Part shown: positions 15,515 to 22,662 of the stretch, piece by piece
Position numbering within the stretch: position 1 is the first letter of the stretch
Layout: each line of letters opens with the position of its first letter
Origin: an uncultured Bacilli bacterium
Lineage (GTDB): Bacteria; Bacillota_I; Bacilli_A; RF39; UBA660
NCBI GenBank assembly: GCA_934098455.1
Contig: CAKOOU010000009.1
Location: forward strand, 1-38,212
DNA length: 38,212 nucleotides
Direction: 5' to 3'
The notes under the pieces: model-generated
Told to the model about the DNA's origin: nothing
Databases searched by the model: none
The model's input: the letters and a program-made list of their open reading frames with translations, nothing else
Program-made: the position numbers and the translations under genes

Positions 15515-16265
15515 CAATACACCTTTTAATATCTTCTATATTAAAACCTTTTCTATACAAATAATTAATAATTTTAAATTCCAACTCATTACCACTATAC
15601 TTAGTTTTATACTTATTTTTTATTTTTTCCAATTCTTTTTTTAAATAATCTATATCACTATTTAAATCAATAGTATTCAAAATATTAATTATATCTTTTT
15701 TATCATAACCACTTTTTACTAAATCATTAGTTATTTTATTTTTAAACATATTATTACTCAACTTATGATTTAATTTAATCTTCTTATTTATAATCTTACA
15801 TAATTTTGTATTCCAATCTAAACCAAACAAATAATCAACAAAATCTAATTCTTTATATCCTAACATTATTAACTCTTTTTTTATCTTAAATGGTCCATCA
15901 CTACTCAAATTATATTTATCATTTATATAAGCTTTATAATAAAGTTCTTTATTCAAATACCCATCTTTATATAATAACTCTATTATATTATCTATATCAC
16001 TTTTTTTTATATTTAATTTTTTTAAATATTTTTCTATTTCTAATTCTGTTCTTAATTTTTTATTAATATATTTTATAGATTTATAATACCCATCTAAAAA
16101 ATCATTATAATTAGTTATCTCATTAAATTTATTTATATCCATAGATTTATTTATCAACAAATTATATTTAACAATAACATCATCATATAAAGAAATTATA
16201 TTACCATCATCAAAATAAATTTTATATACATTATTTTTATCTTTTTTAAATTTAATAATTTCCAT
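15504..16265 (-). CDS. recX: RecX-family regulator of RecA
   Basis: RecX binds RecA filaments and modulates recombination and the SOS response. The 253-residue protein has a beta-rich N-terminal segment (VYKIYFDDGNIISLYDD) followed by the repeated three-helix RecX units: LRTELEIEKYLKKLNIKKSDIDNII, LSSDGPFKIKKELIMLGY, and later KITNDLVKSGYDKKDIINIL and KIINYLYRKGFNIEDI. Bacillus RecX proteins are of similar length, about 260 residues. The ATG at 16265 follows AGAAAGGATTATATA. The promoter upstream carries a LexA-like palindrome, consistent with SOS control. RecA is not in this window. Confidence 0.85.
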   Translation of the reverse strand: MEIIKFKKDKNNVYKIYFDDGNIISLYDDVIVKYNLLINKSMDINKFNEITNYNDFLDGYYKSIKYINKKLRTELEIEKYLKKLNIKKSDIDNIIELLYKDGYLNKELYYKAYINDKYNLSSDGPFKIKKELIMLGYKELDFVDYLFGLDWNTKLCKIINKKIKLNHKLSNNMFKNKITNDLVKSGYDKKDIINILNTIDLNSDIDYLKKELEKIKNKYKTKYSGNELEFKIINYLYRKGFNIEDIKRCIDEE

Positions 16266-16344
16266 TATATAATCCTTTCTTAAATTAATTTTATAAATAA
16301 ACAATATAATCAATAACTTTTTATATTACAACCCTGATAAACAA

Positions 16345-16374
16345 ACTATAACACATTAAACAAATGTTTGTCAA
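16345..16374 (-). promoter_or_regulatory. Promoter of recX
   Basis: Minus strand: -35 TTGACA (16374-16369), 18-bp spacer, extended -10 TGTTATAGT with TATAGT at 16350-16345. The predicted start is near 16338, about 73 nt before recX. Confidence 0.75.
16357..16370. promoter_or_regulatory. LexA (SOS) box-like palindrome in the recX promoter
   Basis: TAAACAAATGTTTG matches 12 of 14 positions of the Gram-positive LexA consensus CGAACRNRYGTTYG. It lies in the spacer and the edge of the -35, where a repressor would block polymerase. Binding is inferred. Confidence 0.55.
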
Positions 16375-16435
16375 TAAAATATGAATATTATTTTTAAAAT
16401 ATAATATATATCTTCTATTGTATAAATTATTATAA

Positions 16436-16458
16436 AGAAAAAGAGATATTATATCCCT
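16436..16458 (-). terminator. Terminator after the surface-protein pair
   Basis: Minus strand AGGGATA (16458-16452) pairs with TATCTCT (16448-16442), one G-U, followed by TTTTTCTTT. Confidence 0.65.
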
Positions 16459-16463
16459 TATAA

Positions 16464-17711
16464 TTATTTCTTTAACTCTAATAATTTTTTCATTTTTCTA
16501 TTCTTACTACTAACTAAAATTAGTAGAATAATTAGAAGTAATATTCCACCAGATAAACCATAAATCATATATTTATTAGTTTCTTCTTCTTTTAATTTAT
16601 CTAAATATTTGTCTTTATCAAATATTTGTAAAGTTTTTTCTTTACTATCATAAGTATAATAATTCTTTTTACCAGTTGCTAAATTAATACCATAAAGTAA
16701 TAATTTGCTATCTCCACTTACTTTATAAGCAACAACACTTTCTTCATTAATTTTAACACTAGTTTTCTTATACCCTTTAGGAATATCTTTCATATCCATA
16801 AATATTATAGATAAACTATCACTTTTAAATTCATTAAATTTAATATATTTTCCATCTTTATAAATAAATAAATTAACTTTACCACTTTCATCTTTTAAAC
16901 CAACTAAAGTATATTTACTAACTTCATTTATAAATGCAGGAATATCAAAATCATTTATTTTTACTGTTGTATCATCAAATAATTCGGGTTTTTCTAAATC
17001 TTTTGCAACTTTAACTACTGTATATTTTTTTCCATCAACATTTACTTCAATAGGATTTTGGTCTTCAACATTGACTGTTAATTTATAAGTATTAGCAACA
17101 CCTGTCTCACTTGTTACAACGATTTCAAAAGTATTTGTGCCTTCTTCAACACTCTTTTCCCCTGTACCATCTAACTTAGCATATCCATCAGCTTTTTTAG
17201 CAATTATATTAATTTTCTCAACAGTTGAAGGAACTACTACACTATATTCATTTGTATTAGCATCAAATTTAGGACTAATTTCATATCCTTCAACGCTTAA
17301 ACTACTTAATTTATTATTTTTTGATTTTTCACGTGGAACAGTAACAGTAACTTGTTTAGTTCCACTAATTTTTGAATTTGAACCATCACTACTTGTAATA
17401 TCTCCACTCATTGTAAAACTAATAATACCAGTACTTGTTGCTTTACAAGTTACAGAGAAAGTTTTGCTAGTATTTTCACCAGTACCAGAATCTCCTACAA
17501 ATTTTTGTGTACAACCACTAGTTGAACCAGCACTAGTAATTGTTACATTCCAAGCAGCAGTTCCACTAACTCTAACACTTGCTGTTACACTACTACCATT
17601 TTCTATACTTCCTTTACTGACACTTAAACTTGCACTACCTCCTGCGTATACAGAAGTAATACTAAACATAAAAGAAACTAATAATAAGAACACTAATTTA
17701 ATTTTTTTCAT
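16464..17711 (-). CDS. Membrane-anchored surface protein with Ig/cohesin-like and cadherin-like domains
   Basis: The 415-residue protein starts at 17711, after AGAAAGGGTG. It has a signal peptide ending near SVYAGG, then a Ser/Thr-rich beta domain (about 25-125: SASLSVSKGSIENGSSVTASV, NVTITSAG, FSVTCKAT, GIISFTMSGDI). Next comes a cadherin-like beta-sandwich repeat (about 133-215: LSSLSVEGYEISPKFDANTNEYSVVVPS). A mixed domain follows, with a C-terminal hydrophobic helix (about 385-407) and a basic cytoplasmic tail (SKNRKMKKLLELKK). It would be anchored with the domains outside. The first domain has the secondary-structure style of a cohesin or Ig module. It follows the dockerin-bearing glucosaminidase by 13 bp, the ribosome site overlapping the upstream stop, so the two are co-expressed. 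Confidence 0.75.
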   Translation of the reverse strand: MKKIKLVFLLLVSFMFSITSVYAGGSASLSVSKGSIENGSSVTASVRVSGTAAWNVTITSAGSTSGCTQKFVGDSGTGENTSKTFSVTCKATSTGIISFTMSGDITSSDGSNSKISGTKQVTVTVPREKSKNNKLSSLSVEGYEISPKFDANTNEYSVVVPSTVEKINIIAKKADGYAKLDGTGEKSVEEGTNTFEIVVTSETGVANTYKLTVNVEDQNPIEVNVDGKKYTVVKVAKDLEKPELFDDTTVKINDFDIPAFINEVSKYTLVGLKDESGKVNLFIYKDGKYIKFNEFKSDSLSIIFMDMKDIPKGYKKTSVKINEESVVAYKVSGDSKLLLYGINLATGKKNYYTYDSKEKTLQIFDKDKYLDKLKEEETNKYMIYGLSGGILLLIILLILVSSKNRKMKKLLELKK

Positions 17712-17724
17712 AATAACACCCTTT

Positions 17725-19485
17725 CTATTGACCAATTGGTGAAGTTCCTAATAAATGTTGTCTTATTCTAAGTAAATCAGCAGAATTTATTTCCTCATCG
17801 CCATTTAGATAAGCACTAATTTTAAAAGCACCATTTAAACTTACTTGTCCTAATAAATATTGTCTCATCTTTAATAAATCAGCAGAATTTATTTCACCAT
17901 CACCATTTAAATCACCATACATTACATAAGTATATATCATTCTTCCACTTCCATTGCTAATTTCTATTGTATAACCAGTTCCAATAGTATCACTTCCATT
18001 TTTTTCATAACCATTAGAATCTTTTATAACAACATTAGCAGAATTACCAACTTTATTCTTAATATTTTCCACCGTAGTACCTAAATCATATCCTCTTAAA
18101 TATTCTCCAGTTTTTCCAACCTTTAACATCTCAATAAAATTATTTGAAACATTTACATTATCACTAGGATTATTATTATTATTATTATTACTATCACTAT
18201 TATCTGGAGTTATTACATTATTCACTCCTCTACCACCATTAGCATAAACTAAACCAGCTAAAGCAGGATTTGCTTCTCCACTACTAGCACCAATATTAAA
18301 GAAATTATATAAACCTTTATATGTAAAACCTTCATAACTAAATTCTTGACCATTAGTAGTATTACTTAACCTAGTACCACTTTCTTGTCTAGCTAAACTT
18401 GCTAAATACAAAGGAGATATACTAGCAGTTTTACCAGCCTCAACGAAAATACTTTTATAACTTTGATTATCAAGTTCAGAATTACCACTCATAAATGTAT
18501 CTTTAATAACGGCATTTACAACATCCTCATTATAAAGTTCACTATAACCTAAATTCTCAAACATAAATACATATTTTTCAGTCAAGAAATTTCTAGGATC
18601 AATGAAGAACCTTGTAACATCATCATTACCTATACACCAACCAGACTCAGTCACAGTATATGGATTACCTTCACAAACACCAGCACTAATTTCAATACTT
18701 GAAACCCATTTTTCACTATTAAAAACTTCTTCAAAAGATAAATTAGTTATAAGAGGTGTAAAACTCCAATTATTATGTAACTTATGTATATATCTCAATG
18801 CAGGCTTATAACTATCTGGAAAATCTCTTATCATATTTTCAAAACTATCATCTGTCTCATCAGTAGTAGGAATATCTACTTGATATAAACCATTATAAGA
18901 ATAACTTTGACTAGGCATATCTGTATAAACAGGAATAGTAAAATTAAAACTATTATTTAGTAAATTATTATTATATAAAGATTTATAAGTAGTATTAGCC
19001 TCACCCGCAGGAGCTCTTAAATTAGCCATATATTGATGAGTATAAAATGAATAAAAACTATTTGGATTAACATTAAACTTTTTTAAATAACTATTATTTT
19101 GTCCTTTAGAAATATATCCACTACTAATAAACTTAGCACCACCTACAATAGCTTTCTTAGGACTAGTCCAAGGTCTATCATAAGTAGTATCAGCTTCTCC
19201 TAATATTTTAACAATACCAGAACAAACATATCCATAATTACCTTTATAATATACATAATACCAACCCTTACGACAACCACCACCAGTTGCAGCATTCATA
19301 TTACTTATATAAAAATATTCATTGTATGGAATTGTAGTAATAATATAATCATTACTTGCAGTACTAGGTTGATTTCTCAAACTAATACCAGTTTTATCAG
19401 TCGTATATCCAGTCTCTGCATTAACACTCAAAACAAACATAAAACTAATACAAAAAACCAATAATATATTTTTAATTAATTTCAT
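17725..19485 (-). CDS. Secreted endo-beta-N-acetylglucosaminidase-like protein with SH3 and dockerin domains
   Basis: The 586-residue protein has a signal peptide (cleavage near VNAET) and an SH3b-like wall-binding domain (about 27-95, GISLRNQPSTASNDYIIT to GNYGYVCSGIVKI). The catalytic part resembles GH73-type glucosaminidases, with LYLASLARQESGTRLS and GLYNFFNIGASSGEANP. After an Asn-rich linker and a beta module come two dockerin-type repeats at about 524-582: GDLNGDGEINSADLLKMRQ and LNGDEEINSADLLRIRQ, with calcium-loop Asp/Asn residues, although the second loop has a Glu in place of Gly. It would cleave peptidoglycan glycan strands. Dockerins bind cohesins; the next gene encodes a possible receptor. 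The start follows GAGGTGTTAAC. Confidence 0.85.
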   Translation of the reverse strand: MKLIKNILLVFCISFMFVLSVNAETGYTTDKTGISLRNQPSTASNDYIITTIPYNEYFYISNMNAATGGGCRKGWYYVYYKGNYGYVCSGIVKILGEADTTYDRPWTSPKKAIVGGAKFISSGYISKGQNNSYLKKFNVNPNSFYSFYTHQYMANLRAPAGEANTTYKSLYNNNLLNNSFNFTIPVYTDMPSQSYSYNGLYQVDIPTTDETDDSFENMIRDFPDSYKPALRYIHKLHNNWSFTPLITNLSFEEVFNSEKWVSSIEISAGVCEGNPYTVTESGWCIGNDDVTRFFIDPRNFLTEKYVFMFENLGYSELYNEDVVNAVIKDTFMSGNSELDNQSYKSIFVEAGKTASISPLYLASLARQESGTRLSNTTNGQEFSYEGFTYKGLYNFFNIGASSGEANPALAGLVYANGGRGVNNVITPDNSDSNNNNNNNPSDNVNVSNNFIEMLKVGKTGEYLRGYDLGTTVENIKNKVGNSANVVIKDSNGYEKNGSDTIGTGYTIEISNGSGRMIYTYVMYGDLNGDGEINSADLLKMRQYLLGQVSLNGAFKISAYLNGDEEINSADLLRIRQHLLGTSPIGQ

Positions 19486-19525
19486 GTTAACACCTCACTA
19501 CTCTAAAACATTATTATTCATAATA

Positions 19526-19534
19526 ATTATATCA
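19526..19534 (-). promoter_or_regulatory. Extended -10 promoter of the glucosaminidase operon
   Basis: TGATATAAT on the minus strand (TATAAT at 19531-19526) lies about 40 bp before the start codon; the -35 is weak. Confidence 0.5.
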
Positions 19535-19553
19535 CAAAAATACAAAATTTCGA

Positions 19554-19598
19554 CAAAAAAAAAGAAACATTATCACAATAAATAACATTTCTTTACAA
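19554..19598 (-). terminator. Terminator after the 19593-19880 gene
   Basis: A 12-bp stem with two G-U pairs (AAGAAATGTTAT with ATAATGTTTCTT, minus strand) is followed by a long T-run at 19564-19554. Confidence 0.75.
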
Positions 19599-19880
19599 TT
19601 TTTCTAATACCATATCATTCTTTTCAACACAACGAACTAAATCATTTCTATCATATTTATTAAAAATATTCCTAAACTTATCTGGATTCATAAAAAACAT
19701 CTTAATATGATTTATAAAACATTCTTTAATATTCTTCATCCCATAACTTTTTAAATATTCATAATTAGTACTAACTAATCTTGGAAAAAACTCTAATTTT
19801 TCTATAACACTATTATCATATTTATTTTTAATACTATTTATTTCTTCTAAACTAAATCCTAAATCAAATAAATATTCCAT
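19593..19880 (-). CDS. Small helical protein of unknown function
   Basis: I do not recognise this 95-residue protein. It is predicted to be all-helical, starting MEYLFDLGFSLEEINSIKNKY, with a central helix-turn-helix-like pattern (NYEYLKSYGMKNIKECFINHIKMFFMNPDKFRNIF). The periodicity of short helix pairs recalls mTERF-like or SAP-type helical repeats, but no motif is decisive. Its ATG overlaps the stop codon of the upstream coiled-coil gene by one base (TAATG), so it is translationally coupled to it and probably works with it. Confidence 0.6.
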   Translation of the reverse strand: MEYLFDLGFSLEEINSIKNKYDNSVIEKLEFFPRLVSTNYEYLKSYGMKNIKECFINHIKMFFMNPDKFRNIFNKYDRNDLVRCVEKNDMVLEKL

Positions 19881-21544
19881 TATAAATTACCTCCATTTTT
19901 ATATAACTCTTTAGCTTTCATAAATAACTCTGTAATATCTAAATCTTTAACATAATCACCATAACTATTTATTGCTTCATCTAAATTATATTTTTTAACT
20001 TTAGGTAATTTTTCAAGTACTAATCCAATAGCCTCTACACTTTGACCTACATTAATAAGTTTACTAATCATATTTTCAAGTTCATTAGCACTCATTTCTC
20101 CAAATATATTAAATGCATGATATATATTATTTAAATTAATTTTATTTCTTTTTAAAGTTTCAATAATATTCTTAAATTTATCTTCATCATATATTTGTTT
20201 CAAATAACTCTTTTCATCTTCTCTAAATTTATTAAAGTCTAGTCCATTTTCACTAAATAAATCTTCTAATTTTTTACCAGTTTTAACTTCTTCACTTAAA
20301 TCTTCTTTTTTAATAGGATTACCAAATATATCAGTTAAAGTAGGTTCTTTCTTATTCAAATCATTTTCATTTAATTCTTCACCAAATATATCTTTATAAG
20401 CATTATCAATCTTTGCTTCTACATTAGGAACAACAGTAGGACTAGGATTTACAACACCTACATTCTCACTAGGAACATTTATAGAAGAAAACAAATCATT
20501 TATTTTATTTATTCTATCTTCATTTTCTTTATCTTCATCTTTTTTAATTTCTAATATATCAGTTTTATCACTAACTTTATCTTCATTATTATCATAATTA
20601 TTATTTGAAAAAATATTACTTTCTTTACCTTCTTCAAAAATAGAATCTTCTTGTTTTTCTTCTTCATTTATTTTTTCTTCATCATGACTAACTTCTTTAT
20701 TATCAACTACATCTTCTTCTTGTTTTAAATTTGATACTTCATAAGTATTATCAAAAACTTGATTATTATCATCAGAATTAATTTCATTATCATCTAAATC
20801 TACACTATTAATAATTTCTTCATTAACTTTCTCTTTTTCATCTATTTCTTTATTAGAATCAAATTTATCACTTATTTCATCATTTATAAAAGACATTTCA
20901 TCTTTAAAATTCTTATTCTTATCTATACTAGCTATCTCATCAAAAACCATTGTATTTTCTAATTCTTTATTATCAAAAGTATCCTCATTTATAAAACTTT
21001 CTTCATCATTAGAATTACTAACACTCTTATAATCAGATAAATTATTAGCATGATCAAAAGCATAATCAATTACTTCATTTATTCTTTCACTATAATATTC
21101 ATAAACTATTTTAATATTTTCTAACTTTTCTTCTTTAACAGTTTTATCTTTCTTTAAATTAATTAATAAATCTTTAATAGTTCTAGCTCTATTAGTAAGT
21201 TCTTGTATATGTTCTTTCTCTTTATTAATAGCACCAACATTCTCATTAATCTTAGATTTAATCTCTCTATTACCAGCTTCTATTAATCCTACTAAATTCA
21301 TTTTACTATATTTATCATTTAATTCTTTTAAAGATAATTCTAAAGATTTATTTTCATCTTCTAAATCACTAATTCTTTCTTTACTAGCATCAACTTGAAT
21401 CTTATACTTCTTAGCTTCTTCAACTTTTTTATCCATTTGATTTTGAATATTATCTAAAGTATTAATTGAATTATCCCTATTATCTTTTATAGTTTCTAAT
21501 ATAGCTTTTAAATTGTCATTTATTTCTTTTATCATACTATCCAT
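19880..21544 (-). CDS. Acidic coiled-coil protein of unknown function
   Basis: The 554-residue protein falls in three parts. Residues 1 to about 165 are a long coiled coil (NIQNQMDKKVEEAKKYKIQV, later DLEDENKSLELSLKELNDKY). Residues about 170-390 are a low-complexity acidic linker rich in Asp, Glu, Asn and Ser. Residues about 395-554 form a helical C-terminal domain (KLEDLFSENGLDFNKFREDE, MSANELENMISKLINVGQS). No signal peptide or membrane segment is seen, so it is cytoplasmic. The build suggests a scaffold, for example for division or chromosome organisation, but nothing identifies a family. It is coupled to the small ORF at 19593-19880. Confidence 0.6.
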   Translation of the reverse strand: MDSMIKEINDNLKAILETIKDNRDNSINTLDNIQNQMDKKVEEAKKYKIQVDASKERISDLEDENKSLELSLKELNDKYSKMNLVGLIEAGNREIKSKINENVGAINKEKEHIQELTNRARTIKDLLINLKKDKTVKEEKLENIKIVYEYYSERINEVIDYAFDHANNLSDYKSVSNSNDEESFINEDTFDNKELENTMVFDEIASIDKNKNFKDEMSFINDEISDKFDSNKEIDEKEKVNEEIINSVDLDDNEINSDDNNQVFDNTYEVSNLKQEEDVVDNKEVSHDEEKINEEEKQEDSIFEEGKESNIFSNNNYDNNEDKVSDKTDILEIKKDEDKENEDRINKINDLFSSINVPSENVGVVNPSPTVVPNVEAKIDNAYKDIFGEELNENDLNKKEPTLTDIFGNPIKKEDLSEEVKTGKKLEDLFSENGLDFNKFREDEKSYLKQIYDEDKFKNIIETLKRNKINLNNIYHAFNIFGEMSANELENMISKLINVGQSVEAIGLVLEKLPKVKKYNLDEAINSYGDYVKDLDITELFMKAKELYKNGGNL

Positions 21545-21600
21545 AATAACAACCTTCCTATTCTATAAAAAATTATAGCAAAAAAAATAATCTATGTAAA

Positions 21601-21864
21601 CTAATAGTTAAATATTTTATAAAATTTTAATAAAATATACACCCACAATATAAAATATAAAAACAAATATATTTTAAATTTAATTTTCTTAGTTTTATGT
21701 CTAAAACATACCATACCTAGTATAGAACCAACTACACCACCTACAAAACCAAAACTAAGTAGTATAAATTCACTTATTCTATAATAATGTTTAATAGTCA
21801 AAAATTTATCTACACCATATATAATAAAACTAATTAAATTAATAATAATTAAATAATTTATCAT
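21601..21864 (-). CDS. DUF1294 family small membrane protein
   Basis: The 87-residue protein matches the DUF1294 family: NLISFIIYGVDKFLTIKHYYRISEFILL, then GFVGGVVGSILGMVCFRHKTKKIKFK, with the conserved DK, RISE and FRHKT elements. Two to three hydrophobic helices place it in the membrane. Family function is unknown. The ribosome site is AGAGGTG. Its start lies 21 bp from the -35 of the divergent RNA element A promoter; whether their expression is linked is unknown. Confidence 0.88.
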   Translation of the reverse strand: MINYLIIINLISFIIYGVDKFLTIKHYYRISEFILLSFGFVGGVVGSILGMVCFRHKTKKIKFKIYLFLYFILWVYILLKFYKIFNY

Positions 21865-21884
21865 AAAACACCTCTATTTTAACG

Positions 21885-21913
21885 TTGTAATAATGAATTA
21901 AATATATTATAAT
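21885..21913 (+). promoter_or_regulatory. Sense promoter of RNA element A
   Basis: -35 TTGTAA (21885-21890), 17-bp spacer, -10 TATAAT (21908-21913). The predicted start at 21920-21921 coincides with the first base of the closing helix of the element. Confidence 0.75.
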
Positions 21914-21920
21914 ATCAAAT

Positions 21921-22148
21921 GAGTTACTTAAGTTAGGTACTTTCAACCTCTCTCAACTTTTGTGGAAGGAGGTGGTCCTATGGAAGGAAAAATAATTGGA
22001 TTACTTAGTAATCTTAGTAGTGATATTAATACTGCTTAAAATACTCTTCGACAAGGATTAAAAAAATAGGTACCAAACTCATTTAGGTACCCACAGAACA
22101 AATTGGACTGAAAGTACTTAACGACGAATATTAAGTAACTCTTTTTTT
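21921..22148 (+). ncRNA. Structured RNA element A (type I toxin-antitoxin-like sense RNA)
   Basis: A 228-nt predicted transcript whose 5' end pairs with its 3' end. GAGTTACTTAA (21921-21931) pairs with TTAAGTAACTC (22131-22141). GTTAGGTACTTTC (21932-21944) pairs with GAAAGTACTTAAC (22110-22122), one G-U. The 5' strand is continuous; the 3' strand has an 8-nt bulge (22123-22130). A run of seven T follows. A local hairpin TACTTAA/TTAAGTA (22115-22121 with 22131-22137) could act as terminator before the long-range fold forms. ACCTC (21946-21950) can pair with GAGGT (21969-21973) in the Shine-Dalgarno site. GGTACC (22069-22074) and GGTACC (22086-22091) form an internal hairpin. Element B at 27382-27622 has the same plan. 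Confidence 0.75.
21980..22039 (+). CDS. 19-codon ORF within RNA element A
   Basis: The ORF MEGKIIGLLSNLSSDINTA begins seven bases after AAGGAGG, an ideal ribosome site that the RNA fold can sequester. In element B the start block GGAGGTGGTCC-N-ATG-N-AAGGA is nearly identical, and the peptide also begins with Met, a charged residue, Gly and small hydrophobics. After the TAA stop the same frame continues for nine codons ending QGLKK, and element B has QGLKN in its open frame, so this copy may be shortened by a premature stop. The peptide is too short and polar to be a classical membrane toxin. It matches no family I know. Confidence 0.4.
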   Translation: MEGKIIGLLSNLSSDINTA

Positions 22149-22181
22149 GTCCAAAAATATTATATGATAGAACTTCCTATC
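22059..22181 (-). ncRNA. Predicted antisense RNA to element A
   Basis: The promoter at 22188-22215 would start an RNA near 22181 running against element A. The GGTACC...GGTACC hairpin (22091-22069), read on the minus strand, is followed by TATTTTTTT, an intrinsic terminator. This gives an antisense RNA of about 122 nt complementary to the 3' half of the sense RNA, including its terminator and closing helix, but not the ORF start. Element B has the same arrangement with almost the same length. Confidence 0.6.
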
Positions 22182-22465
22182 ACTTAAATTATAACACAAC
22201 ATTATAAAAAATCAAATAAAGTTGTGTACTTGATATTATATATAAGACCCTATACAAAGTCAAACAATATCATTAATATTATATTTCATTAATTTTAATT
22301 TATTATAATAAAATGTATATTCATATATTGATATAATTATCTCAAGTATTTATTGTCGAACAATAAAAAATATATTATAATTAAATTGAGTTAAGGATGT
22401 AAAAAAATTAACAATAAACATATCTTACTATAAAAAAAATACTAATACATAAATTAGTACATTTA
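22149..22465. other. Gene-poor stretch with one perfect hairpin
   Basis: Apart from the antisense promoter, this is AT-rich DNA without a supportable gene. TTTATTGT (22349-22356) and ACAATAAA (22360-22367) form a perfect 8-bp hairpin with a CGA loop, possibly a decayed terminator. Confidence 0.5.
22188..22215 (-). promoter_or_regulatory. Antisense promoter of element A
   Basis: Minus strand: -35 TTGATT (22215-22210), 16-bp spacer, extended -10 TGTTATAAT with TATAAT at 22193-22188. Spacer length and extended -10 match the antisense promoter of element B. Confidence 0.6.
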
Positions 22466-22649
22466 GAACTAAAATCTATTCGAATTTTATATTCAAGATC
22501 ATAAAATTGAAACAGATAAATATTTAGAAATACTTAGTGATAGTAAAAATCCAAGAGACTATTAGTATAGATTAAAGAAAAGAATGGAAGAAGAAGAACT
22601 TTCCGAACTGTCGACAAATTGTCGACGTTTAAAAATTCAAATTCCATAA
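22466..22649 (+). pseudogene. BRO/antirepressor-type phage gene remnant
   Basis: The plus strand encodes, in two frames, pieces typical of the N-terminal domain of phage antirepressor (BRO-N) proteins. ELKSIRILY lies in one frame. YLEILSDSKNPRDY, a stop, YRLKKRMEEEELSELSTNC and RRLKIQIP lie in the other. Intact members usually read DSKNPRDYWYRLKKR, so the TAG at 22563-22565 very likely replaced the Trp codon TGG. A frameshift near 22490-22500 separates the two pieces, and both the start and the remainder of the gene are missing. It marks past phage or mobile-element DNA at this site. Confidence 0.75.
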
Positions 22650-22662
22650 AAATCACATTTAA

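Noticed and set aside
17137..17742. 201-codon plus-strand frame opposite the surface protein
   Set aside because: Antisense shadow of a Ser/Thr-rich coding region, without ribosome site or family resemblance.
18168..18200. Run of repeated ATT/TTA triplets
   Set aside because: It encodes the Asn-rich linker of the glucosaminidase rather than a separate repeat element.
22610..22626. Perfect inverted repeat GTCGAC-AAATT-GTCGAC
   Set aside because: It falls in the antirepressor remnant and encodes the common ELSTNC segment, so it is explained by coding sequence; no flanking T-run.
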